DNA from: Bacteroidota bacterium | Lineage (GTDB): Bacteria > Bacteroidota > Kryptoniia > Kryptoniales > JAKASW01 | Assembly: GCA_021796055.1 (NCBI GenBank) | Contig: JAJYOS010000262.1 | Coordinates: forward strand, 1-8,106 | Direction of reading: 5' to 3' | Length of the DNA: 8,106 nt | Shown: piece by piece, positions 1 to 6,687 of the stretch | Position numbering within the stretch: the stretch's first letter is position 1 | Layout: the number at the start of each line of letters is the position of its first letter | Position numbers and translations under genes: made by a program | The notes under the pieces: model-generated | The model's input: only the letters and a program-made list of their open reading frames with translations | What the model was told of the DNA's origin: nothing | Database searches by the model: none

Positions 1-1
1 T

Positions 2-289
2 AAACGTGTTATTGAAAAAGAGGGATTCTCAGGAAGGATATCTGTCTTTTATCAGGGAAGCATGCTGCAGACGGTCGGCGCGATTAGCGCCCTCGACGGT
101 TATTCTTCTCCTTTCACGACGATGGACTTGTCGGCATCGCAGAGAGTTTGGAAAAACATTAGCATCTATGTGAACGCCACGAACATTTTAAACAGGACCG
201 AAGGCTCATACATGGGAGCGACCGTGTTTCCGACCAGCGAACAGTTCTACGGCTGGACACTGGATATCGGCTTCAGGTATAGAATCTGA
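2..289 (+). CDS. TonB-dependent outer-membrane receptor, C-terminal fragment (partial, 5' end outside window)
   Basis: An open frame enters from the left edge (first full codon at base 2) and ends at TGA 287-289, giving the last 95 residues. The fragment alternates polar and hydrophobic residues like outer-membrane beta-strands. It carries the usual last-strand signature of TonB-dependent receptors: a 'VNATNILNR' stretch (compare N-L-x-N/D-x), then a loop, then 'EQFYGWTLDIGFRYRI' at the very C terminus. Such receptors import siderophores, vitamins or oligosaccharides across the outer membrane using TonB energy. The plug domain is outside the window, so the substrate and any SusC-type N-terminal extension cannot be seen. 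The sugar-processing genes downstream suggest a glycan substrate, which is inference. The internal ATG at base 62 lies inside this frame and is not a gene start. An outer-membrane barrel is near certain; the exact receptor subfamily is not. Confidence 0.87.
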   Translation, partial: KRVIEKEGFSGRISVFYQGSMLQTVGAISALDGYSSPFTTMDLSASQRVWKNISIYVNATNILNRTEGSYMGATVFPTSEQFYGWTLDIGFRYRI

Positions 290-338
290 GAATGAACTAA
301 AGACCCGAACTCGGACTTCAGTTATTGGAGGTTTAGAC

Positions 339-1832
339 ATGAAAATGAAGAGAGCATTAATGTATCTGTCAATCGCGCTGGCAATTCCTCTCTCTGCAGG
401 CTACGGTCAGAGAATTGTTCAAGTGCCCGCTGGATTCGGCACGATCCAATCGGTAATTCTTGGCGATACGACGAGCACTGGCGCACGGGTAGATACCAAC
501 ACCGTTTACGTTCTCCATACGGACAGCCTTTATATACTCGACGGAAGTTTCGAGCCAACATTCCAGGTTATAATGGAGTCAGACGGTAAGCCTGGGACTA
601 TGCCGCACATTATACTCGGGGTACCGTCTGGCGGCACTGTCCCAGATCAGGCGATCAGGCCCCACGCTAATTTCTACGCGAAGGGGATCTGGTTTTCGGC
701 AGAGGCCGAGCTGAACTCCGGCGAAGGTACGAGAGTCTTCAGGTTTCAGGAGAATGGGATAAAGATCAGTCTCGACAGCTGCATAATTAGCGATGCAAGC
801 CAGGCTGGGTTCCGGCTCGACACCGAGAATGATGTGTTAGTCGTTAAGAAATGCATTATAAGAGACATTGGCGTCGTCAATGGGACGGGCAACGGTCGCG
901 CGTTCGACACTCGTGGCAATCACGTCGATTCATTGATCGTTACAAACTGTACAATCTATAATCTCGCCAGCAGGGTTGTGAGACAGGGAGGTGGAAGCAT
1001 CGATTATGTCTATTTTGACCACAATACCGTAGACAACCTTGGTCAGGGAGGTTTCGATCTTACGCAGATCGGTTATCTTTATTTCGCAAGCAACATCATA
1101 AGGAATCCAGAATTTCTCGGCAACACAGACTCAACTTCAAGTATCATCCAGTATTCGATGGAGGACAGCGCCTCCACCCCTCCGATCTTTCGGAACAACA
1201 ACATCTTCACGGATACCGCGCTCGTGAACGCGTTCCCGAAGACATCGACGCTGACGATTTACCTTCCACTGAATTTCGACTCGACCTCATCGTACTATAT
1301 AAGAGCATCTGGCGACTCCGCGACAAACATCGATGAGCTTGTGAACTTCACAAAGGGGCCGAAGTCTCCGGTGGACGTCATGCTGAACTATTATTCGTCC
1401 AGCTCTTCCACGCCTCTTCCGCTGGACACCGTGGATGAAGCCAATTTCGATTTCAGCTATTCGCATGGCTACAAGTCGTACAGCGCTGCACTTGAGGGAA
1501 AACCGCTCGGTTCACTTGTCTGGTTTGGGCTGCCTACCGCAATTCAATCTAACCGACTGCAGCAGCCTGTCGGTTACGAGTTATCGCAGAACTATCCGAA
1601 CCCCTTTAATCCAACTACGAGAATTGAATATTCGGTTCCTAAGAGCGGCTATGTATCCCTCAAAGTATATAATGTTCTGGGAGAACTTGTGGCGTCACTG
1701 GCTTCGGGATATCTCACGGCAGGCGTTCACGAGGCTGTATTCGACGGGCGTAACTTGGCCAGCGGTGTCTATTTTTACATGCTGCGAGCCGGTGATTATT
1801 CCGTCGCCAGGAAGATGGTACTCCTAAAATAG
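339..1832 (+). CDS. Secreted right-handed parallel beta-helix protein with C-terminal FlgD-like/T9SS sorting domain
   Basis: A protein of 497 aa. TTGGAGG at 326-332 sits 6 bases before the ATG and supports this start. Residues 1-23 form a signal peptide (MKMKR, hydrophobic core, then SAGYG before Gln24). The middle resembles a pectate-lyase-like beta-helix. Coil turns recur at residues about 148 (SCIISD), 172 (KCIIRD), 204 (NCTIYN), 229 (HNTVDN) and 252 (SNIIRN), spaced 23-32 residues, with Cys/Asn at the ladder position. Residues about 410-497 contain NYPNPFNP (418-425) and a small Ig-like beta domain (VYNVLGELV, then SGVYFYML, ending KMVLLK). This is the sorting/anchor module used with the type IX secretion system in Bacteroidota and Ignavibacteria. 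The protein is therefore probably at the cell surface or released. No catalytic residues can be assigned, so it may be a polysaccharide lyase, another glycan-active enzyme or a binding protein. Its place directly after the receptor gene suggests glycan capture or cleavage. Confidence 0.82.
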   Translation: MKMKRALMYLSIALAIPLSAGYGQRIVQVPAGFGTIQSVILGDTTSTGARVDTNTVYVLHTDSLYILDGSFEPTFQVIMESDGKPGTMPHIILGVPSGGTVPDQAIRPHANFYAKGIWFSAEAELNSGEGTRVFRFQENGIKISLDSCIISDASQAGFRLDTENDVLVVKKCIIRDIGVVNGTGNGRAFDTRGNHVDSLIVTNCTIYNLASRVVRQGGGSIDYVYFDHNTVDNLGQGGFDLTQIGYLYFASNIIRNPEFLGNTDSTSSIIQYSMEDSASTPPIFRNNNIFTDTALVNAFPKTSTLTIYLPLNFDSTSSYYIRASGDSATNIDELVNFTKGPKSPVDVMLNYYSSSSSTPLPLDTVDEANFDFSYSHGYKSYSAALEGKPLGSLVWFGLPTAIQSNRLQQPVGYELSQNYPNPFNPTTRIEYSVPKSGYVSLKVYNVLGELVASLASGYLTAGVHEAVFDGRNLASGVYFYMLRAGDYSVARKMVLLK

Positions 1833-1837
1833 TATTA

Positions 1838-1859
1838 TCATTAGTTGTTATTATAATGA
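1838..1859 (+). promoter_or_regulatory. Candidate promoter and operator upstream of the GntR-LacI regulator gene
   Basis: The gap between the beta-helix gene and the regulator gene is strongly AT-rich. It contains a perfect TATAAT at 1852-1857, about 50 bases before the chosen ATG. An inverted repeat overlaps it: TCATTA at 1838-1843 and TAATGA at 1854-1859, separated by 10 bases, with an ATTATAAT palindrome at 1850-1857. A regulator commonly represses its own promoter through such a site, so this is a candidate autoregulatory operator. No good -35 box is seen 17 bases upstream, and AT-rich DNA yields chance palindromes, so the call is tentative. Confidence 0.3.
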
Positions 1860-1896
1860 AGATGTAAGTGAGATGTGTCCAGTCGCTGTTCAATTT

Positions 1897-1903
1897 GAAG
1901 GTG
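1897..1903 (+). promoter_or_regulatory. Ribosome binding site deciding the regulator start (ATG 1907)
   Basis: GAAGGTG lies just before the ATG at 1907, with GAAGG ending 5 bases upstream. The frame is also open to GTG codons at 1868 and 1901, but 1868 has no comparable purine-rich site. The extra residues it would add do not belong to the GntR winged-helix domain, which starts about 12 residues after the ATG. Confidence 0.55.
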
Positions 1904-1906
1904 AAT

Positions 1907-3061
1907 ATGAAGAAGAACATTAACCTTTCCGATCCCAGTCCGCTTTATTCGCAGGTCGAAAAGGGGATACAACGGAAAATAAAAGAAGGGACTCTCAAAC
2001 CGGGAGAGTGTATCGGGTCTTACAGCGAGCTGAGCAAGGAGTATTCAGTAAGCACTATAACGGTGAGGAAGGCGGTTGCAAACCTGATAAACAGAGGGAT
2101 TGTCTTCACCAGGGCCGGTAAAGGAATGTACGTCGCGGAACCCGGAAAGGAGAGACTCGATCTCTCTAAACACAAGTCTATCGGTCTTGTTCTTCAGGAC
2201 CTCGGGCACCCGTACTTCTCTCTCGTAGTGCAGGGCATAGAAGAAAGAGCTTATGAGCTCGGATACAACGTGCTAATTTCCAATTCTTCGAACAAGATCG
2301 AGAAAGAGGAGAGTCAAATAGAGCATTTTAGAAATATTGGCGTCGACGGGATGGTCATTGCTTCTCTCTCTTTGCAGTACAAGGCTACCGATCAGATTCG
2401 GAAGCTCCATGAAGAAGGATTCCCGTACGTGATGGTGTCCTACATACATGATCCTGAATACTGGTACGCTGGTACGAATCAGGAGCTAGGAGGCTATCTC
2501 GCGGCCCAGCATCTCATTAAGACGGGTTACAAAACTATCGGGTACCTTCATGCCGGACGGGATAACTTGCTAAGCGAGATCAGAAAGAACGGCTACTACA
2601 GAGCTTTGACAGAATTCGAAATTCCCTACGATTCCAAATTTGTGTTCTACCTCGATGAAGGAAATCCTACCGCGATATCGGACAGGTATGCTCTTGGATA
2701 CTCGTTCGGAAAGAGATGGAAAAGCACAGAGCATAAGCCGGCCGCCCTTTTTGTCTATAGCGATCTGGTGGCGCTCGGTCTGGAAAAGGCTCTTATTGAG
2801 GAAGGAGTATCCGTCCCCGATGATGTCGCGATAGTCGGGTTTGATGATATTGTTATGGCTTCCTACGCGAATATTCCACTTACGACGATCCGCCAGCCGG
2901 CGCAAAAGATAGGCCGGATCTCCGTGGACGTGATCCAAAAGAGGCTCGACGGAACGGACGTAGGAAACCGAAGCATTCTTAATCCGACTCTCGTTGTAAG
3001 AGAATCGTGCGGTGCCTCGAAGAAAAATCCTACGCTCGTCAAACAGACCCTGGGGGATTGA
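1907..3061 (+). CDS. GntR-LacI hybrid transcriptional regulator (AraR-like architecture)
   Basis: A 384-aa cytoplasmic DNA-binding protein. Residues about 12-77 are a GntR-type winged helix: PLYSQVEKGIQRKI, then LKPGE, YSELSKEYSVSTITVRKA (the recognition-helix region) and the wing RAGKGMYV. Residues about 89-372 are a LacI/periplasmic-binding-protein-like ligand domain: SIGLVLQD and HPYFSLVVQGIEERAYELGY at the start, VDGMVIAS further on, and near the end the family hallmark VGFDD (310-314) followed by PLTTIRQP (324-331). GntR DNA-binding domains joined to LacI ligand domains are known in AraR of Bacillus and in many Bacteroidota and Verrucomicrobiota sugar regulators. These usually repress sugar genes until a sugar binds. 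Its gene sits 45 bases upstream of the glucuronidase start, so it probably controls the glucuronidase and permease, perhaps in response to glucuronate or a glucuronide. That ligand is inferred only from context. GTG 1868 is an alternative upstream start. Confidence 0.92.
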   Translation: MKKNINLSDPSPLYSQVEKGIQRKIKEGTLKPGECIGSYSELSKEYSVSTITVRKAVANLINRGIVFTRAGKGMYVAEPGKERLDLSKHKSIGLVLQDLGHPYFSLVVQGIEERAYELGYNVLISNSSNKIEKEESQIEHFRNIGVDGMVIASLSLQYKATDQIRKLHEEGFPYVMVSYIHDPEYWYAGTNQELGGYLAAQHLIKTGYKTIGYLHAGRDNLLSEIRKNGYYRALTEFEIPYDSKFVFYLDEGNPTAISDRYALGYSFGKRWKSTEHKPAALFVYSDLVALGLEKALIEEGVSVPDDVAIVGFDDIVMASYANIPLTTIRQPAQKIGRISVDVIQKRLDGTDVGNRSILNPTLVVRESCGASKKNPTLVKQTLGD

Positions 3062-3096
3062 TTACGCGGCGAAATAAAATGTATGCTATTTGTCCA

Positions 3097-3102
3097 AGGG
3101 GG
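3097..3102 (+). promoter_or_regulatory. Ribosome binding site deciding the beta-glucuronidase start (ATG 3107)
   Basis: AGGGGG at 3097-3102 lies 4 bases before ATG 3107. The in-frame ATG at 3083 has no purine-rich site at a suitable distance. Starting at 3107 gives an N terminus of MLYPV, which lines up with the MLRPV start of E. coli beta-glucuronidase as I recall it, and places the catalytic residues at near-identical numbers. Confidence 0.6.
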
Positions 3103-3106
3103 AAAG

Positions 3107-4900
3107 ATGCTGTATCCAGTTTCCAATCTGTTCAGAGATGTCATGGAAGTCGGCCCATTCTGGAAATTTATTACCGACAAGCATGATGAGGGAGAACAAA
3201 AAAAATGGACGGGAGGGTTTGAGAGTGATGTCGAAATAGCGGTACCGGGAAGCTGGAACGAGCAGCTCGAAGAAATAGGTCTCCTCCATTACGTCGGCGC
3301 TGCGTGGTATTCCAAAATGGTTTTTCTCCCACATTCCTTTGCGGGGAAGCGTGTCTGGCTCAGGATTGGCTCGGCGGATTTTTCTTGTAAGGTCTGGGTG
3401 AATGGAACTCTTGCGGGTGAGGGCGAATTTGGATTCTTGCCGAACGATTTTGAGATTACTTCGCTTGCCAGGCCTGGCGAGAAGATGCTGGTCGTCGTGA
3501 GGGTAAGCAACGAATTGTCCGACGATTCCATACCTCAGGGGATAACCGCGTCCGATTACACTGCCGAAAATAGAATTCGCGAAGAAACTAATCCGCCTGC
3601 CCGGTTTGACTTCTCCCCGTTCGGAGGCATCCATCGGCCCGTCGTTATCTACTCTACTCCCGCCACTTTTGCGAACAATATCCGCGTGAATACATCGCTG
3701 TTCGATGGCTCCACGGGAAAGATCAAGGTTTTCGTTGAGATAGAGGGAAATGATTCTGTGGAAATGGTCGCCCGGCTGGACGACAACAAAGGGAGGGCAA
3801 TACCTTTTTCCATAACACGTTTAAGTGCCGGTTCTCTGGAACTAACCGTCCCGAATTGCCGGTTTTGGTCGGACAAAGATCCGTACCTTTACGACCTAAC
3901 CGTCAGCCTAATCAGAAATGGCGCGAGTGTGGACGAATATGCCCTGCAGGTTGGCGTGAGGGAGGTCAGAATCGAGGGGAACAGTCTTCTGTTGAATGGA
4001 CACGAAATCTTTCTCAGGGGGTTTGGGAAACACGAGGATTTTGCTGTCGTCGGGAGGGGGCTCGTCCCTCCACTTGTCGTAAAAGATTTCCAAATGATGA
4101 AATGGATCAACTCGAATTCGTTCCGAACTTCCCATTACCCCTACTCGGAAGAAGTGCTGTTATACGCGGACCGAGCTGGAATACTCGTGATTTCCGAGGC
4201 GCCCGCTGTGAGTCTCGATCTCGGCCGGGCTGGCAATTCCATGAAGGAAAATCACAAAAAGTTCATCAGGAGGATGATAGAAAGAGATTATAACCATCCG
4301 AGCGTTATCGTCTGGTCTCTGGGAAACGAGCCGAACATTATCGGTTCGGAAGGGTACTATGATGGAACGGGAAAGAATTATTGGAAGGAGGTTTTCGAAA
4401 CCGCCAGAGAGCTCGACAGCACTCGACCTGTAACCGTACCGAACTGCTCAAGAGCGGGAATCGACGACCCGGTTTTCGAGTTCTCGGATATACTCTCGAT
4501 AAACAGGTATTACGGTTGGTATGAGTATCCCGGAAATCTCGATCTCGCGATAGAAAAGCTTGCGGATGAGATGAGCGCGATACACAAGAGATATAACAAG
4601 CCGGTGCTTGTGACTGAATTCGGAGCTGACAGCCTTGTTGGCTCGCATTCAATGTCCTGCCAAATGTTCACGGAGGAATATCAGGCGGAACTCATCGAAC
4701 GATATGTAAGGCATGTGGAATCCACCACGTATGCCATAGGCGAGATGGTATGGAACTTCGCTGATTTCAGGACCCCGCAGCATTTCAGAAGAGTTGTACT
4801 GAATCTGAAGGGGGTTTTTACTAGGTCGCGCGAGCCCAAGCTCGCGGCGTTCAGATTGAAGGAGCTTTGGGGACGAAAGAAGAACGGCGACATAAAATAA
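3107..4900 (+). CDS. uidA: Beta-glucuronidase, glycoside hydrolase family 2
   Basis: A 597-aa protein without a signal peptide, so cytoplasmic; E. coli GusA/UidA has 603. It should remove terminal beta-D-glucuronic acid from glucuronides with retention of configuration. The domains run in order: jelly-roll sugar-binding (about 15-185), Ig-like (about 190-280), TIM barrel (about 285-597). The GH2 signature NSFRTSHYP starts at N337. Proposed acid/base E408 lies in SLGNEP and nucleophile E504 in VTEFGAD. Y468, Y472 (NRYYGWY), W549 (VWNFADF) and the uronate-binding pair N566-x-K568 fall at or near E. coli numbering, which argues for uronic acid rather than galactose or mannose. D168 (FDF) corresponds to E. 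coli D163. The segment between HYP and NEP is about 18 residues shorter than in E. coli, so the active-site 'loop 1' is missing. The permease gene begins 35 bases downstream. Because specificity is predicted from motifs, galacturonide activity remains possible. The upstream in-frame ATG 3083 is disfavoured. Confidence 0.9.
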   Translation: MLYPVSNLFRDVMEVGPFWKFITDKHDEGEQKKWTGGFESDVEIAVPGSWNEQLEEIGLLHYVGAAWYSKMVFLPHSFAGKRVWLRIGSADFSCKVWVNGTLAGEGEFGFLPNDFEITSLARPGEKMLVVVRVSNELSDDSIPQGITASDYTAENRIREETNPPARFDFSPFGGIHRPVVIYSTPATFANNIRVNTSLFDGSTGKIKVFVEIEGNDSVEMVARLDDNKGRAIPFSITRLSAGSLELTVPNCRFWSDKDPYLYDLTVSLIRNGASVDEYALQVGVREVRIEGNSLLLNGHEIFLRGFGKHEDFAVVGRGLVPPLVVKDFQMMKWINSNSFRTSHYPYSEEVLLYADRAGILVISEAPAVSLDLGRAGNSMKENHKKFIRRMIERDYNHPSVIVWSLGNEPNIIGSEGYYDGTGKNYWKEVFETARELDSTRPVTVPNCSRAGIDDPVFEFSDILSINRYYGWYEYPGNLDLAIEKLADEMSAIHKRYNKPVLVTEFGADSLVGSHSMSCQMFTEEYQAELIERYVRHVESTTYAIGEMVWNFADFRTPQHFRRVVLNLKGVFTRSREPKLAAFRLKELWGRKKNGDIK

Positions 4901-4935
4901 CGGCCGGTTGGTCGGCAAGACAAGGATAAACTAAC

Positions 4936-6636
4936 ATGTTTCTCGGACTGGCGTACGAAGACTGGATGGTCGTGTTCGGTTATGTCGTCATGATTGTTAT
5001 CCTTGGGTGGTGGTTCAAGCGGAAAGTGAAGACAGGCGGCGACTACTTCATGGCCGGGCGAAAAGGGAACAAGATCATGATGATCGCCAATGCGCTCGGT
5101 GCCGGAACACATACGGATCAGGCCATTGTCGTGGCAGGCGCGACGTACAAGATTGGCCTCGCGGGAATATGGTATCAGTGGGTTTATCTTTTCGTGACTC
5201 CTTTCTTCTGGCTCCTCACCCCGATTTACAGGAGGATGAGGTACGTGACCACGGCAGATTTTTACGAGGAACGTTACGGGGCGAAACTTGCCGTGGCTTA
5301 TGTAGGAATGGGGATGCTTTATTTCGCAATGGACCTAGGACTTATCCTTAAAGGCACAGGAACAGCTATCGAGGCGATCAGCAACGGACAAATGCCGGCC
5401 GCCGCGATTATTATTTTCATCGCGTTCTTCTTTCTCGCCTACAGCGTTCTTGGCGGACTGGTTTCGGCGCTGTTCATGAATTTACTTCAGGGGATCTTCA
5501 TACTGATCTTGTCTTTCCTGCTGATACCCTTCGCGATAGAAGCCGGTGGCGGGTTGTCGGCAATCAAGGCCAAACTCCCGTCATATATGTTCAGCTTCGT
5601 TGCGCCGCACGAGGTTACGCTGTTCTTCATAATCATGATAGTCATAAACGGCCTCATAGGCATAGTAACTCAACCGCACAGCATGGTGATCTCCAGCTCC
5701 GGGAAAACTGAAAAGAGCTGCCGTATGGGATGGACTTATGGGACTTTCACGAAACGTATCGCGACTCTGGGCTGGGCATTTGTAGGGGTCTTTGCCGCGG
5801 CTCTGTTTCCGGGACTATCTGAGGCTCACAGGGAACTGGCATTCGGAGTCGCAGTAAAAAATTTGCTCCCGACAGGGTTGGTCGGCTTGATGGTTGCCGC
5901 TATGACCGCGGCAGTCTTGCCGGTGTGCCATAATTATATGGTATCTGGTTCCGCGCTGTTCACACGCAACGTTTACAAGAGATTTATCAAGCCGGAATTA
6001 TCGAATGATAAGGAACTCCACGTGGCGAGGATAGCCTCCGTTTTCATAGTGCTCGCAGGTGTGGTTATCGCTCTTACGATCCCGACAGTAGTAAAGGGAT
6101 TGATACTCCAGATGTTCCTGACATCATATTTCGGCATTTCGTTCTATCTCGGGATAATGTGGAGAAGAGCGAACCGTGGCGGCGTTTGGGCGAGCGTCGC
6201 AGTAGCGTTCCTAACCAATTTATTGGTTGGGCCGTATCTTCCCTTCGGCTTGAATCTCGGGGTCCCTTATCAGATCGCCTTCTTCCTTCCGGCAGGTTTT
6301 CTGGCGATGATTGTCTTCAGCAGAGTTACAAGGCCTGAACCAAAGGAGAAGCTGGACGCAATAGATGCCTTGCTGCACACCCCAGTCGGAGAGGAGTTCA
6401 GGCTCCGCGAGAAGGGGATAGAAGTAATGTATGAAGGCTCTTCCAAAGCTGAAGAGGAGATCACGGATGTGTCGCTCGAAGAGCGCGGGCATTCATTGTT
6501 GCTCGTCGACCTTCTTTCGTTAAGGAAGAAGTTCTCGTTCAAGAAATACAGAGTAGACCTCGAAGGGTTTGGTGTGGCGCTCCTGTTCGTACTGGCAATC
6601 TTTGCCGTCGGACTTCTCACGGCCGCCGTCGCTTGA
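4936..6636 (+). CDS. Sodium:solute symporter (SSS) family permease, probable sugar/glucuronide importer
   Basis: An inner-membrane protein of 566 aa; AAGGA at 4922-4926 lies 9 bases before the ATG. The first helix spans about residues 8-27, followed by the SSS hallmark GGDYFMAGR (34-42). There follow about a dozen more hydrophobic segments and a charged cytoplasmic-looking stretch (about 470-535) before a last helix at the C terminus. THTDQA (58-63), WYQW (79-82) and the loop with TTADFYEERYG (105-115) fit a subfamily I recall from Planctomycetes and Verrucomicrobia sugar loci. The motif usually written TDxxQ reads MNLLQ (181-185). The helix-8 segment that normally carries the serine/threonine pair of the Na2 sodium site reads AAVLPVCHNYM (325-335), with Pro329 and Val330 at the expected positions. 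Coupling to sodium is therefore uncertain. Placed directly after the glucuronidase, it probably imports that enzyme's substrate. Confidence 0.9.
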   Translation: MFLGLAYEDWMVVFGYVVMIVILGWWFKRKVKTGGDYFMAGRKGNKIMMIANALGAGTHTDQAIVVAGATYKIGLAGIWYQWVYLFVTPFFWLLTPIYRRMRYVTTADFYEERYGAKLAVAYVGMGMLYFAMDLGLILKGTGTAIEAISNGQMPAAAIIIFIAFFFLAYSVLGGLVSALFMNLLQGIFILILSFLLIPFAIEAGGGLSAIKAKLPSYMFSFVAPHEVTLFFIIMIVINGLIGIVTQPHSMVISSSGKTEKSCRMGWTYGTFTKRIATLGWAFVGVFAAALFPGLSEAHRELAFGVAVKNLLPTGLVGLMVAAMTAAVLPVCHNYMVSGSALFTRNVYKRFIKPELSNDKELHVARIASVFIVLAGVVIALTIPTVVKGLILQMFLTSYFGISFYLGIMWRRANRGGVWASVAVAFLTNLLVGPYLPFGLNLGVPYQIAFFLPAGFLAMIVFSRVTRPEPKEKLDAIDALLHTPVGEEFRLREKGIEVMYEGSSKAEEEITDVSLEERGHSLLLVDLLSLRKKFSFKKYRVDLEGFGVALLFVLAIFAVGLLTAAVA

Positions 6637-6675
6637 CGCGAAGGTGCTCTACCATCGACCTGCTTTAGAATTAAC

Positions 6676-6682
6676 TTGGAGA
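6676..6682 (+). promoter_or_regulatory. Ribosome binding site deciding the toroid-protein start (ATG 6688)
   Basis: TTGGAGA lies 5 bases before ATG 6688. The frame could also open at TTG 6676, but that codon is itself part of this Shine-Dalgarno sequence. Starting at 6688 puts a lysine directly before the hydrophobic core of a normal signal peptide. Confidence 0.65.
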
Positions 6683-6687
6683 TTCCA

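Noticed and set aside
62..289. A separate 75-codon gene starting at ATG 62
   Set aside because: The frame is open upstream to the window edge, and the residues before ATG 62 continue the beta-strand pattern of the receptor, so it is the end of a longer gene.
3086..3634. Long minus-strand open frame (182 codons) opposite the glucuronidase gene
   Set aside because: It lies wholly within the GH2 coding region, shows no domain or ribosome binding site, and is a shadow of codon bias in the real gene.
3856..4293. Plus-strand open frame (145 codons) in another frame of the glucuronidase gene
   Set aside because: It is enclosed in the GH2 frame, and its Arg/Gly-rich composition matches no family; there is no sign of a frameshift in the GH2 gene.
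4903..4916. Small hairpin GCCG-GTTGGT-CGGC between glucuronidase and permease genes
   Set aside because: The stem has only 4 base pairs and no T-run follows, so it is not a credible terminator; the close spacing favours readthrough.
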